Source of the DNA: Opitutus sp. ER46
GTDB lineage: Bacteria; Verrucomicrobiota; Verrucomicrobiia; Opitutales; Opitutaceae
Assembly: GCF_003054705.1 (NCBI RefSeq)
Contig: NZ_QAYX01000023.1
Span: 637,187 to 701,186, forward strand
Direction of reading: 5' to 3'
DNA: 64,000 bases
In this document: positions 1-10,200 of the stretch, one piece after another
Layout of the letters: each line of letters begins with the position of its first letter
Position numbering within the stretch: position 1 is the first letter of the stretch
The notes under the pieces: generated by a model
The model's database searches: none
Seen by the model: the letters and a program-made list of their open reading frames with translations, nothing else
What the model was told of the DNA's origin: nothing
Made by a program: the position numbers and the translations under genes

Positions 1-239
1 CGGAGGACCTCGAGGCCGTCGATGCGCGGCATCTTGAGGTCGAGCAGGACGACGGTGGGATTGCCGGGCTCGCGACCCTGGAAGGTCTCGCGTTGGTAGA
101 GAAAGTCGAGGGCTTCGACGCCGTCCCGCACGTGGACGATGCGGGGCGGCTCGGGCTGCTGCCGGAGAACGTGGAGCACGAGCTCGGCGACGCAGGGGTC
201 GTCTTCCGCCAGCAGGATGAATTTTCCCGGGAGGTGCAT
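1..239 (-). CDS. Response regulator, receiver domain (3' end cut by window edge)
   Basis: Reading from the ATG at 239, the product begins MHLPGKFILLAEDDPCVAEL and continues to a VVLLDLKMPRIDGLEVLR segment, where the window ends. The acidic pair (EDD) and the phospho-acceptor Asp in LLDLKMP are those of a CheY-like receiver. The long loop with GREPGNPTV before the Asp strand is typical of small Rcp1-type response regulators that pair with phytochrome-like kinases. It lies 3 bp downstream of the sensor kinase stop, so the two are very probably one operon and a cognate pair. Such stand-alone receivers usually have no DNA-binding output domain, but the C-terminal part is outside the window, so this cannot be checked here. 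Confidence 0.9.
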   Translation of the reverse strand, partial: MHLPGKFILLAEDDPCVAELVLHVLRQQPEPPRIVHVRDGVEALDFLYQRETFQGREPGNPTVVLLDLKMPRIDGLEVL

Positions 240-242
240 GGG

Positions 243-3200
243 CTATGCCCCGGGCGCGCGGGGCAGGGCGAAGAAGACGGTGGTGCCGACGGTCGGGGCG
301 CTCTCGGCCCAGATGCGGCCGCCGTGGCGCTGGATGATGCGGCGCGTCTTCGCGAGCCCCATGCCGGCGCCCTCGAACTCGGCCTGCGGGTGGAGTCGCT
401 GGAACACGCCGAAGAGCTTGGCCGCGTACTTCAGGTCGAAGCCGACGCCGTTGTCGCGGACGAAGATGATGTCCTCGACCTCGCCGGGGCGGGAACCGAT
501 CTCGATGCGGGCCTCGGCCCGCGGGCGCGTGAACTTGAGGGCGTTCGACATCAGGTGGTGGATGGCCTGGCGGAGGAGGATCGGGTCGCCGAGCACCTCC
601 GGCAGGCTGCCCACGGTCCACACGACCGTTCGATTCTGCAACTGGGCGGCGAGCTCACGCTGCACATCGCTCACCAGCTCACTGATCTGCAGCCGAACCT
701 TGTGCATCTCGGCGCGGCCGATGCGCGACAGGGCGATGAGCTCGGCGATCATGTGTCCCATGTGCTCGGTGGAGCTGCAGATTGTCTCGAGGTGGCGGCG
801 GCTGCGGGCGTCGAGCTGCGGGCCGAGGTCGGACTTCAGCATTTCCACGAAGCCGGCGATGTGGATGAGCGGCGCGCGCAAGTCGTGGGAAATTGAATAC
901 GAGAAGGCCTCCATCTCGCCGTAGGCCGCCTGGAGCTCGGCGGTGCGCTCCTGCACCTGATGCTGGAGCGCGGCGTTGAGGCGGCGGATCTCGTCTTCCG
1001 CCTCCTTCCGGCGGGTGACGTCGCGCGCGATGCTGGAGTAGCCGGTGAGCCGGCCCTGCTCGTCGCGCAGCGCGGTGATGACGAGGCTGGCCCAGAACGG
1101 CGCGCCGGTCTGGCGCAGCAGCGCGTGCTCGTCCTGGTAGCGCCCTTCGGACGTGGCCACGGCGAGCGCCTGGTCGGGTTTTTTGCGGTCGACGTCTTCC
1201 TCGGCGTAGAACCGATGGAAGCGTCGGCCGATGATCTCCTGGGCCCGGTAGCCGTGGATGCGCTCGGCGCCGGCGTTCCACGTGGTGACGCGGCCGTGGG
1301 TGTCGAGCATGTAGATGGCGTAGTCCTCGACGCCCTCGACGAGCAGGCGGAAGCGCTCCTCGCTCTTGCGCAGGGCCTCCTCGGTGCGGCGGCGCTCGGT
1401 GATGTCGCGGATGAAGCTGGTGAACACCCGCTGTTCGCCGGTCACGATGTGGGTGAGGGTGAGCTCGACGGGAAACTCGGCCCCATTGGCGCGGAGGGCC
1501 ATGAGCTCCATGCGCTGGCCGAGCAGGCGCCCGCGGCCGGTCTGCAGGTAGCGGGCGAGACCCTTGCGGGCGAGTTCGTCGTTCGCCGACGGCGCCATCA
1601 GGTCGGAGAACGACCGCCCGAGGGCGAGTTCGCGGCTGTAGCCGAAGGTCTCCCCGGCGGCGGGGTTCCATTCGATGATCTTCGCCTGCGCATCGATCGT
1701 CACGATCGCGTCGAGGGCGGATTCCAGGATGGCGGACTTCCGGGCCTCGCTCCGGCGGAGGGCCTCTTCGGCCTGTTTCCGGTCGGTGATGTCGCGCATG
1801 AAGGCGGTGTAGAACGGCGGGTCGGTCACCGTGATCTGGGTGAGCGCGAGCTCGATGGGGAACTCCTCCCCACTGGCCCGCCGGGCGAGCGCCTCGAGCG
1901 GCCGGCCGAGGACGTTCGCGGCGGCGCCGGAGAGGAGGTCGGCCAGCCCGGGCAGGGGGCGCTGGCGGGCGGGAACGGGGACGATCAGCGTTTCCAGCCG
2001 GGTGCCGAGCGCCTGCTCGCGGCGGTAGCCAAAGATCCGTTCCGCGGCGGCGTTCCATTCGCGGACCACGCCGCGGTGGTCGAGGCCGACGATCGCCTCG
2101 AGCGAAGTCTCGAGGATGGCGGCCTTGCGCGCCTCGCTCTCGCGGAGGGCGGCGGCGGCGTGACGCTGCAGGGTGAGATCGTGGACGATAAGCTGCAGGG
2201 CGGGCTCGTCCTGAAATGTCATGCGGGAGACGCCGAGCTCGACGGTGATCTCGGTGCCGTCGAGCCGGACGAGTGTGTGCTCGTCAAAAGTCGGGGGCTG
2301 GGTGGGCTCGGACCACGGCGCGCGGGATTCGCGGGCACCGAGCTCCTGCAGCCGGCTGGCCAGCGGCGGTCGGGACTCCCTGGGCAGGAAGGCCAGCAGA
2401 TCGCGACCGAGGAGCTGCTCGGGCTCCTGGGCGCCGAGCAGCCGGCGGGCGGCGGGATTGGCGAACGCGATCTGGCCCTCGCGCAGGACCATGATCGCGT
2501 CGGGGCTGAGCTCGACGAGCCGGCGGTAGCGCTCCTCGCTCCGGCGCAGCGCCTCGTCGGCGCGGCGACGCTCGGTGACATCGCGGATCACCTGGGTGAA
2601 ACCGCGCAGCCGCCCGGATTCATCGCGCAGCGCGCGCAGGTCGACGTGGGCCCAGAAGGCGGCGTCACCCTTGCGCAACCGCCAGTTTTCCTCCCGGAAG
2701 GCGCCCTCCGCGGCGGCGGTCTTCAGATCGGCGGCGGGTTTGCCGGCCTCGCGTTCGGCCGGGCGGTAGAAACGGTCGAGCGGCTGGCCCAGCACCTCGC
2801 CGGCATGGTAGCCGAGGACCTGTTCGGCGCCGGCGTTCCAGCTCGAGACGCGCCCTTCCGGATCGAGCATGCAAATGGCGTAGTCCTTCACCCCGCTGAC
2901 GAGCAGGCGGAAACGTTCCTCGCTCGCGCGCAGGTCCTTTTCGGCGGCGCGGCGCCGGCCCCGCTCGTCGGCGAGGCGCAGGGCGCGTTCGACGGCGGGC
3001 ACGAGGTTGGTGAGATGGCTTTTGAGGACGTAGTCGGTGGCGCCGCCACGCAGGGACTCGATCGCGAGCTCCTCGCCCATGGAGCCGGTGACAAAAATGA
3101 AGGGGACGTCGGGACAGCGATGACGGGCCAGGGAGAGGGCGGCGAAGCCGTCGAATGTCGGCAGGCCGTGATCGGAGAGAATGATGTCGGGCGGGGCGGT

Positions 3201-3413
3201 TTCGAGTTCCCGGGTGAACTCCTCCCGGGTTTCGACGCGTTTCACCTGAAACGGAATGCCGGCCTGACGCAGCTCATGGTCAATGAGGGTTACGTCGGCG
3301 GGAACATCTTCGAGCACGAGGATGCGCAGTTCCTTCTTCACGTAGGTAAGGGGGGCGGCTTTCGCGGTGGAATTGACGCGACGGGGCCCAGTGTAGGGGG
3401 GAATCAGCGACAC
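243..3413 (-). CDS. Hybrid sensor histidine kinase: receiver, five PAS domains, HisKA and HATPase
   Basis: Predicted soluble kinase of about 1056 residues, with no membrane segment seen. An N-terminal receiver covers roughly residues 29-145, with the phospho-acceptor Asp in IILSDHGLPTFDG (D81). Five PAS/PAC repeats follow, starting near residues 163, 290, 430, 558 and 683; each opens with an EERFRLLV or ARKAAILE-type helix and ends near DITERR. The HisKA H-box is SYSISHDLRAPL (about residue 842). The HATPase shows the N-box (HHLMSNALKF), DNGVGF and GAGMGLA, and the histidine kinase end resembles that of phytochrome-class kinases. Start is uncertain: GTG at 3413 is the longest reading, but GTG at 3341 sits right before the receiver fold (VKKELRILVLEDV) and is an equally good or better choice. 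Neither has a clear Shine-Dalgarno. The signal sensed cannot be deduced. Confidence 0.9.
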   Translation of the reverse strand: MSLIPPYTGPRRVNSTAKAAPLTYVKKELRILVLEDVPADVTLIDHELRQAGIPFQVKRVETREEFTRELETAPPDIILSDHGLPTFDGFAALSLARHRCPDVPFIFVTGSMGEELAIESLRGGATDYVLKSHLTNLVPAVERALRLADERGRRRAAEKDLRASEERFRLLVSGVKDYAICMLDPEGRVSSWNAGAEQVLGYHAGEVLGQPLDRFYRPAEREAGKPAADLKTAAAEGAFREENWRLRKGDAAFWAHVDLRALRDESGRLRGFTQVIRDVTERRRADEALRRSEERYRRLVELSPDAIMVLREGQIAFANPAARRLLGAQEPEQLLGRDLLAFLPRESRPPLASRLQELGARESRAPWSEPTQPPTFDEHTLVRLDGTEITVELGVSRMTFQDEPALQLIVHDLTLQRHAAAALRESEARKAAILETSLEAIVGLDHRGVVREWNAAAERIFGYRREQALGTRLETLIVPVPARQRPLPGLADLLSGAAANVLGRPLEALARRASGEEFPIELALTQITVTDPPFYTAFMRDITDRKQAEEALRRSEARKSAILESALDAIVTIDAQAKIIEWNPAAGETFGYSRELALGRSFSDLMAPSANDELARKGLARYLQTGRGRLLGQRMELMALRANGAEFPVELTLTHIVTGEQRVFTSFIRDITERRRTEEALRKSEERFRLLVEGVEDYAIYMLDTHGRVTTWNAGAERIHGYRAQEIIGRRFHRFYAEEDVDRKKPDQALAVATSEGRYQDEHALLRQTGAPFWASLVITALRDEQGRLTGYSSIARDVTRRKEAEDEIRRLNAALQHQVQERTAELQAAYGEMEAFSYSISHDLRAPLIHIAGFVEMLKSDLGPQLDARSRRHLETICSSTEHMGHMIAELIALSRIGRAEMHKVRLQISELVSDVQRELAAQLQNRTVVWTVGSLPEVLGDPILLRQAIHHLMSNALKFTRPRAEARIEIGSRPGEVEDIIFVRDNGVGFDLKYAAKLFGVFQRLHPQAEFEGAGMGLAKTRRIIQRHGGRIWAESAPTVGTTVFFALPRAPGA

Positions 3414-3636
3414 CGATGGTGGGTTTACACCTGAATCGGAGGCGGCTCTGCACCCAACTGCCGCACGGTGGGGAGTATCGGAAATCGGGGGCCGGACATC
3501 CTACTCTTCTCTTCCTCTCGTTCTCTGTCTCCCCAGCTTTCGCTCGCGAAAACTGAAGTGGGGAGGGACGGCACCGATGGTGCCGCTAACGCTAGAGGCG
3601 GAACCGCATCTGGTTGGGTCCTCGCGTCGGGGAGGC

Positions 3637-3697
3637 GATAACACGCCAAATCTGGCGCGTTACGTGAGATAACACGCCAGATTTGGCGTGTTATCTC
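3637..3697. repeat. Nested palindrome upstream of the NRPS operon
   Basis: Positions 3666-3697 form a perfect inverted repeat of two 14-nt arms around GATT (left arm GAGATAACACGCCA). Positions 3637-3660 hold a near-identical unit with one arm mismatch, and the two cores (CGCCAAATCTGGCG and CGCCAGATTTGGCG) are reverse complements, so the whole 59-nt block 3637-3695 is an imperfect palindrome of palindromes. It may be an operator for the biosynthetic operon or a REP-like dispersed element; the sequence alone does not decide. Confidence 0.75.
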
Positions 3698-3756
3698 GGT
3701 TTGGGGGCGGCGGGGCGGGGGCAGGGGATGGGCGACGTCTGTGATTCTTCGCCATC

Positions 3757-3880
3757 GTTCTCATTCTCTTTCTCGTTCTCGTTCTCTCGGCGGCGCCGCC
3801 GCCGCCGAAAGCATGGATGCGCACGGATGCGGACGGAGACGGATTTCGAGAACGAGAAAGAGAACGAGAAAGAGAAAGAG
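3757..3880. repeat. Pyrimidine/purine inverted repeat (TTCTCG/CGAGAA tracts)
   Basis: A TTCTC/TTTCTCG-rich tract at 3757-3790 is matched by a purine tract at 3847-3880 (CGAGAACGAGAAAGAG...), with a GGCGGCGCCGCC-rich spacer between. The arms can pair as a long stem in RNA or form a cruciform. Similar tracts recur in other gaps of this window. Confidence 0.7.
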
Positions 3881-3980
3881 CCCTGGGATGGGCAGGGAGC
3901 CAGAGTGGGAGAAACCCGCAGCGGGGGTGGGGCTCAGACCCACTACAGGGCGCCGCCACCGGCTCGTATCCTCCGCCGCA

Positions 3981-6900
3981 ATGGTCCAAGACACGACAGT
4001 CGATCCCGGCTGCGGTGGTGGCGTGTATCCGCTCTCGCCCATGCAGCAAGGGATGCTCTTCCACCGGCTGGAGTCCGGGATTGGTGGCGTGGATGTCGAA
4101 CAGGTGGTGTGCGAATGTCGCCACGAAATCAGCGCGCCCGAGTTCGAACAGGCCTGGGAGCTGGTGGTGCGCCGACACGACTGCCTGCGCACCACGTTCG
4201 GCTGGCGGGCAGGCGACGAGCCGAGGCAGTGGGTGCTGCCGCCGGAGATGGTCCGGCTGCCGCTGCGCGTGCTGCATTTCGAGCGCGATGAGGATGTCAC
4301 CCGCCTGCTCGAATCTTTCCTGGCGGCGGATCGCCGCAGCGGCTTCGCGCGGCTGGAGGCGCCGCTTGCGCGGGTGACGCTGTTTCAGACGGCGGAGAAT
4401 CACGCTTGGTTCGTGTTTACGTATCACCACCTCGTGCTCGACGCGCGCGGGATGCATACGCTTTTCCAGGACGTGCTCGACGCGCACGACGCGCTGGGGC
4501 GCGGCGCCTCGGTGACGCTGAAGCCGGTGCGCCCGTACCGGGAGTACATCACGTGGCTGCAGACGCTCGACCTGCACCGGGCAGAGGCGTTCTGGCGCGC
4601 GCAACTGCAGGACCTGCGCGGCGCGACGGTGCTGCCGCTGGCGAGTCCGGCGGGCGTGGCGCCGGCCGACGACATCCCGGGCGAACTTGGCCTGCGCTTC
4701 GGGCCGGAGGAGACGCGGCGGTTGCGCGAGGCGGCCGGACGACATGGCGTTACCTTGAACACCCTGCTGCAGGGCGCGTGGGCGCTGGTCCTGAGCCGCT
4801 GCACCGGCGAGGACGACGTGCTTTTCGGAGCGGTGCGGGCCTGCCGGCACGTGCCGGTCGAGGGCGCAGGCGAGATGGCGGGCATGCTGATCAACACCGT
4901 GCCCTTCCGGGTCCGGCTCGCCTCGGCCGCCAGCGTGGGCCACTGGCTGCGCGACCTGCGGGAGCAGTGGGTGGCGCTGCGCGATTACGAGCACACGCCA
5001 CTCATGCAGGTACAGCGATGGAGCGGGGTGGAGGCGGGGCAGCCGCTTTTCGAGACCGTGTTCAACCTGCACGATCCCTCCTGGATCGCCGAACTGCGGT
5101 CGCGCGGCGGCCGGTGGACGCAGCGGGACTTTGATGTGCGCTGCCAGCCGAACTACCCGCTGGCGCTGGACATCTTCGCGGCCGACACCGTGCGCGTACG
5201 GGCGTTCTTTGAGCGCCGCCGGTTTGGCGTCGAAGCCGTGACCCGGCTGCTCGCGCAGTTTCACGCCGCGGCGCTGGCGCTGGCCGCGCCGCGTACGGAT
5301 ACGCTCGGCCAGGTGACGCTGCTCGATGAGCAGGAGCGACGGGTGCTGTTGGAACTCGCCGCCGGGGCGCACACCTCGCTGGCGACCGAACCGTGCGTGC
5401 ACCTAGCCGTGGCGCGGCAGGCCGAGCAGACGCCAGGCCGGCTGGCCGTGGCCGATGCGACGACCCGCCTCACCTACGGCGAACTCAACGCGGCGGCGAA
5501 CCGGCTGGCCCGGCGCCTGCGCAGTCTCGGCGCCGGACCGGATCGCGTCGTGGCGGTCTGCCTCGAACGCTCCGTGGCGATGTTGGTCGCCTGGCTCGGC
5601 GCGCTGAAGGCGGGCGGCGCGTTTCTCCCCTTGGATCCGGCGTGCCCGGCGGAGCGGCTGCGTTTTCAACTGACCGACAGCGGGGCCGTCGCGGTCGTGA
5701 CCCGTCGTGGCATGGGCCTCCCCGGCGCCCTGCCGTCCGCGCTGGCCCGGGTTGATCTCGAGGCCGACGGCGCGTTGGCCGAGCCGGCCGGCGAGAGCGA
5801 AGCGAATCTCCCCACCGTGGGCACACCGCATGACCTCGCGTACGTGATCTACACCTCGGGATCCACCGGTGAGCCGAAAGGCGTCGAGATCGAGCATCGC
5901 GCGCTCGGCAACCTGGTGGCCTGGCATCAGCAGACCTATGCGATCGGCGCGGACGATCGCGCGACGCAGCTGGCGAATCCGGCGTTCGACGCGGCGGTGT
6001 GGGAAGTGTGGCCGTACCTGACGGCTGGCGCGGCGCTGCACATTCTGGATGACGAGACGCGCGTCGACCCGGCCCGGCTCTGGCGTTGGCTGGCCGAGCA
6101 GCAGATCACGATGACCTTCCTGCCGACGCCGCTGGCCGAGGCGGTGTTGGCGCAACCGTGGCCCGCCGAGCTCGCCTTGCGCGTGCTCCTGACCGGGGGC
6201 GACCAGTTGAAGCGCCCCGCGCCGGCGAACCTGCCCTGCCTGCTGGTGAACCATTATGGCCCGACGGAGTGCGCAGTCGTGGCGACGGCGGCGGTGGTGT
6301 CCGCCACCGCGGGCGGGATCCCGCCGATCGGCCGACCGATCGCCAACACGACGGCGCTGGTGCTCGACCGGGAGATGCGGCTCGTGCCGGTGGGCGTGCC
6401 GGGCGAACTCTTCCTGGGCGGGGACAGCCTCGCCCGCGGTTATCGCGGCCGGCCCGCATTGACCGCGGAACGCTTTGTGACGTGGACGATGAAGGACGGA
6501 CCAGGCGCGGGTACGCGTGAGGTCCGGCTTTACCGCACCGGTGACATTGTGCGCTGGCGCGCCGACGGCCAGCTGGAGTTCCTGGGCCGGGCCGACCATC
6601 AGGTGAAGATCCGCGGCTGCCGCATCGAACTGGGCGAGATTGAAGCGGCGCTGCTCCGGTTGCCGCAAGTGCGCGAGGCCGTCGTGCTGGCGCGCAACGA
6701 GGCACCTGGGGGCCCGCAGCTGGTCGGCTACGTCGTCGCAGCGGCCGGCCAGCCGCCCGAGGAGGGGCAATTGCTCGATGCCCTGCGGGAGGTGCTGCCG
6801 GCCTACATGGTGCCGAGCGCGATGGTCGTTCTGCCCGCCTGGCCACTGACGCCGAACGGCAAGGTGGACCGTCGCGCACTGCCCGCACCCGCGCATCGCG

Positions 6901-7223
6901 GGGATGCGGATGCGCCGTTGACGGAGCGCGAGCAGGTGATCGCGCGGATCTGGGCGACAGTGCTCGGCCGGGCCGAGTGCGGCCGCCACGACAACTTCTT
7001 CAATTGCGGCGGGCATTCCCTACTCGCTGCGCAGGCCGTGACCCATGTGAACGTCGCGCTGCGCGCCTCGGCGTCGGTCCGGCTGCTCTTCGATTTTCCG
7101 ACGGTGGCCGAGTTCGCGCGGGAACTCGAACGCCAGGGCCAGGCGCTGCCGCCGCGGCCCCCGGTGCTGCGCGCGCGCCGGCGCCCCGCCGCCGCCGAAC
7201 TCGAACTGGCTCCGCCCCGCTGA
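3981..7223 (+). CDS. Non-ribosomal peptide synthetase, module C-A-PCP (predicted Leu)
   Basis: About 1080 residues, first enzyme of the assembly line. The condensation domain opens with YPLSPMQQGMLFH and has the catalytic HHLVLDA (about residue 148). The adenylation domain shows YTSGSTGEPKG (about 622), FDAAVWEVW (about 668) and HYGPTECAVV (about 756), and the A10 Lys in NGKVDR. The carrier domain has GGHSLLAAQ (about 1010), with Ser as the phosphopantetheine site. Aligned by eye with GrsA-PheA, the specificity residues read D-A-W-F-L-G-H-V-V-K, very close to the known Leu code DAWFLGNVVK. Start ATG 3981 was chosen because the protein before it is repeat-encoded low complexity; no strong ribosome binding site is seen. 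A C domain in the first module could N-acylate the first residue or accept a chain from elsewhere. The next gene starts 7 bp on. Confidence 0.93.
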   Translation: MVQDTTVDPGCGGGVYPLSPMQQGMLFHRLESGIGGVDVEQVVCECRHEISAPEFEQAWELVVRRHDCLRTTFGWRAGDEPRQWVLPPEMVRLPLRVLHFERDEDVTRLLESFLAADRRSGFARLEAPLARVTLFQTAENHAWFVFTYHHLVLDARGMHTLFQDVLDAHDALGRGASVTLKPVRPYREYITWLQTLDLHRAEAFWRAQLQDLRGATVLPLASPAGVAPADDIPGELGLRFGPEETRRLREAAGRHGVTLNTLLQGAWALVLSRCTGEDDVLFGAVRACRHVPVEGAGEMAGMLINTVPFRVRLASAASVGHWLRDLREQWVALRDYEHTPLMQVQRWSGVEAGQPLFETVFNLHDPSWIAELRSRGGRWTQRDFDVRCQPNYPLALDIFAADTVRVRAFFERRRFGVEAVTRLLAQFHAAALALAAPRTDTLGQVTLLDEQERRVLLELAAGAHTSLATEPCVHLAVARQAEQTPGRLAVADATTRLTYGELNAAANRLARRLRSLGAGPDRVVAVCLERSVAMLVAWLGALKAGGAFLPLDPACPAERLRFQLTDSGAVAVVTRRGMGLPGALPSALARVDLEADGALAEPAGESEANLPTVGTPHDLAYVIYTSGSTGEPKGVEIEHRALGNLVAWHQQTYAIGADDRATQLANPAFDAAVWEVWPYLTAGAALHILDDETRVDPARLWRWLAEQQITMTFLPTPLAEAVLAQPWPAELALRVLLTGGDQLKRPAPANLPCLLVNHYGPTECAVVATAAVVSATAGGIPPIGRPIANTTALVLDREMRLVPVGVPGELFLGGDSLARGYRGRPALTAERFVTWTMKDGPGAGTREVRLYRTGDIVRWRADGQLEFLGRADHQVKIRGCRIELGEIEAALLRLPQVREAVVLARNEAPGGPQLVGYVVAAAGQPPEEGQLLDALREVLPAYMVPSAMVVLPAWPLTPNGKVDRRALPAPAHRGDADAPLTEREQVIARIWATVLGRAECGRHDNFFNCGGHSLLAAQAVTHVNVALRASASVRLLFDFPTVAEFARELERQGQALPPRPPVLRARRRPAAAELELAPPR

Positions 7224-7230
7224 TCCTCCC

Positions 7231-10200
7231 ATGGAAAACTCCCCCGTCTTTGCGTCTGCCACGGTGGGCGGCGACCCCGTCGCCGATGCCCGCTTCACCC
7301 CAGCGCCGGAGTATCTGCCGGCATCGTCCGGCCAGCGCCGGCTGTGGTTCCTCGACCAGATGGAGCCCGGTTCGCCGCTCTACAGTATTCCGTACCTCGT
7401 GCGGCTGCGCGGGCCCGTCGATGTGGCGGCGCTGCGCGGCGCGCTCGAGATGATCGTCGGCCGGCATGAGTCGCTGCGGAGCACGTTCGTCGCGGTGGAC
7501 GCCGAGCCCCGCCAGGTGGTGCGGGCTGCCTGGGCGCTGGACCTGCCGGTCACGGACCTGACGACGGTCCCGGAGTCGGCCCGGGCGGCCGAGCTTGACC
7601 GCCAGGTGGCGGAGGAGGCGCGGCGGCCGTTCAACCTCGCGCAGGACCTGATGCTGCGCGCGCGGCTTTTCCGGCTGGGGCAGAGCGAGCATGCCCTGAC
7701 CATCGTGATGCACCACGTCGCGGCGGACGGCTGGTCGATGGCGATACTCTACCGGGAACTCGGCCAGGCGTATGAGGCGCTGGCGAAGGGCGCGGCGCCG
7801 CAACTGCCCGAACTGCCGGTGCAATACGGCGATTTTGCGCAATGGCAGCAGGAATTCCTGCGCGGCGAGACGCTCGCGCGGCTGGTGAATTTCTGGCGCG
7901 AGACGATGGCGGGCGCACCGGCGGTGCTGGAACTGCCGGCCGACCATCCACGGCCGCCGATCCAATCGCATCGCGGCGCGACGGTGCGCGTGAAAATTCC
8001 CGGTGCGCTGATCGAGGAGCTGAAGCGGCTGAGCCAGCAGAACCGGGTGACGCTGTTCATGACGCTGCTCGCGGGCTTCAAGGCGCTCGTGCACCGCTAC
8101 ACCGGGCAGAACGACCTGGTGATGGGCTCGACGCTGGCCGGCCGCGACGCGGCGGAAACCGAGGGCCTGATCGGCTTTTTCATCAACAACGTCGCGCTGC
8201 GCACCAACCTCGCGGGAGATCCGACCGTGCAGGAACTACTCGGGCGCATCCGCGACGTGACCCTCGCGGCGTATGAGCATCGCGAGCTGCCGTACGAGAA
8301 GCTCGTCGAAGAGCTGCAGCCCGAGCGCAACCTGAGCTTCGACCCCGTCTGCCAGATCTTTTTCATGCTGCAGAACGTGCCGACGGCGCCCCTGACGCTG
8401 TCGGGGGTGCAGCTGAGCGTGGAGCCGGTTTACACCGGCACGACCAAGGCGGACCTGACCATCTGGGCGATCGAGCAGCCGGACTACCTGGACGTCACGG
8501 CGGAGTACGCGACCGACCTGTTCAAGGCGGCGACGATCGAGCGCATGATGGGCCACTATGTGACGTTGCTGGAAGGCATGGTTGCGCACCCCGCGCACCG
8601 GATCTCCCAGCTGCCGCTGTTGAGCGCCGCGGAACGGGCCACGGTGCTCGGCGCGTGGAACGCGACGCTCACGCCGTATCCGCAGGAGCAGACGATTGCC
8701 GGGCTCTTCGCGGAGCAGGTGCAGCGAACGCCGGACGCGGTCGCGCTGGTCTTCGAGCAGCAGACGCTCACGTACAAGGAACTGGATACGCGGGCGGAGC
8801 GGTTTGCCCGCCGCCTGCGGGCGCACGGGGCCGGTCCGGAGGTATTGATCGCGATCTGTATCGAGCGCTCGCTGGAGATGATGGTTGGCCTGCTCGGCAT
8901 CCTGAAATCGGGCGCCGCGTATGTGCCGCTGGATCCGACCTACCCGAAGGAGCGGCTTGCCTACATGCTGCAGGACTCGCAGGCGCCGGTGCTGGTGACG
9001 CTGCGGCGCATGGTGGACCGCCTGCCGGCGAGCGAGACGGCGCAGGTCGTGTGCGTGGACGACGCGGATGAGCCGGCGGGCGCCGACGCGGGGCAGGGCG
9101 CCGGGCCGAAAGCGGAGAATGCGGCGTACGTCCTCTACACCTCCGGCTCCACCGGGAACCCGAAAGGCGTGGTGATCACGCACCGGAACGTCGTGAACTT
9201 TTTCGTCGGGATGGATCAGGCGCTCGGCGCGGAGCCGGGCGTGTGGCTGGCGCTGACGAGCATCTCGTTCGACATCTCGGTGCTGGAACTCTGCTGGACG
9301 TTGACCCGGGGCTTCAAGGTGGTGGTGCTCTCGGACCACGCGCGGATGCCGGGCGCGGCGGCGGCGACGCGGTCACCACGGCAACGCCGGCTCGACTTCA
9401 GTCTCTTCTACTTTGGCAGCGAGCCGGACGCGGCGGAGGCCGATCGCTATCGGCTGACGCTGGAAGGGGCGAAGTTCGCCGACCAGCACGGCTTCAATGC
9501 GGTGTGGACGCCCGAGCGGCATTTCCATGCCTTCGGCGGGTTGTATCCAAATCCGGCGGTGCTGGGCGCGGCCTTGGCGACGGTGACGCAGCACGTGCAG
9601 ATTCGCGCGGGCAGCGCCGTGCTACCCCTGCATCATCCGCTCCGGCTGGCGGAGGAGTGGTCGGTCGTCGACAACCTGTCGCATGGTCGCGTGGGCCTGT
9701 CGGTGGCGTCGGGCTGGCACGACCGCGATTTCACGCTGGCACCGGAGAAGTACGTGGACCGGAAGGAAATCATGCGCCGCGAAATCGAGACGGTGCGGCG
9801 CCTGTGGCGCGGCGAGGAAGTCGCGTTCAAGGGCGGTCGCGGCAACGACGTGCCCGTGCGCGTGTACCCGCGTCCGGTGCAGCCGGAGCTGCCGATCTGG
9901 GTGACGACCGCGGGCAATCCCGAAACCTTCCGCGTGGCGGGCGAGGTGGGGGCGAATGTGCTCACGCATTTTCTGGGGCAGGAGCCGGAGGACCTCGCGC
10001 GCAAGATCCGGGTGTACCGGGAGGCGCGGCGGGCCGCGGGCCACGCCGGGGAAGGCATCGTGTCGGTGGCGTTGCACACCTTCGTCGGTACGGACCTGGA
10101 ACAGGTGCGCGCGATCGTGCACGACCCGCTCTGCCGTTATCTGCGCGAGTCCGTCGAGCTCCTGCGCGGGATGTCGCAGGCGCTGTATCCCGGCGCCGAG

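Larger units (their letters stand above)
3414..3980. other. Divergent intergenic region between sensor kinase and NRPS operon
   Basis: No convincing gene is present. The stretch holds a pyrimidine-rich tract around 3484-3530, a perfect 7-bp hairpin CGGCACC-GAT-GGTGCCG (3569-3585), a large palindrome (3637-3697) and a pyrimidine/purine inverted repeat (3757-3880). The NRPS frame is open upstream to 3741, but that extension translates to low-complexity Arg/Ser-rich sequence from the repeat tract and is not likely coding. Any promoter of the NRPS operon must lie here; I could not pick out a convincing -35/-10 pair. Confidence 0.6.

Noticed and set aside
960..3434. Long open frame of 824 codons on the plus strand opposite the sensor kinase
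   Set aside because: A shadow of the kinase caused by high GC; it has no domain, odd composition, and the minus strand shows clear PAS and kinase motifs.
3741..3980. 80-residue N-terminal extension of the first NRPS
   Set aside because: It translates the pyrimidine/purine repeat into Arg/Ser/Lys runs; the condensation domain homology starts after ATG 3981.
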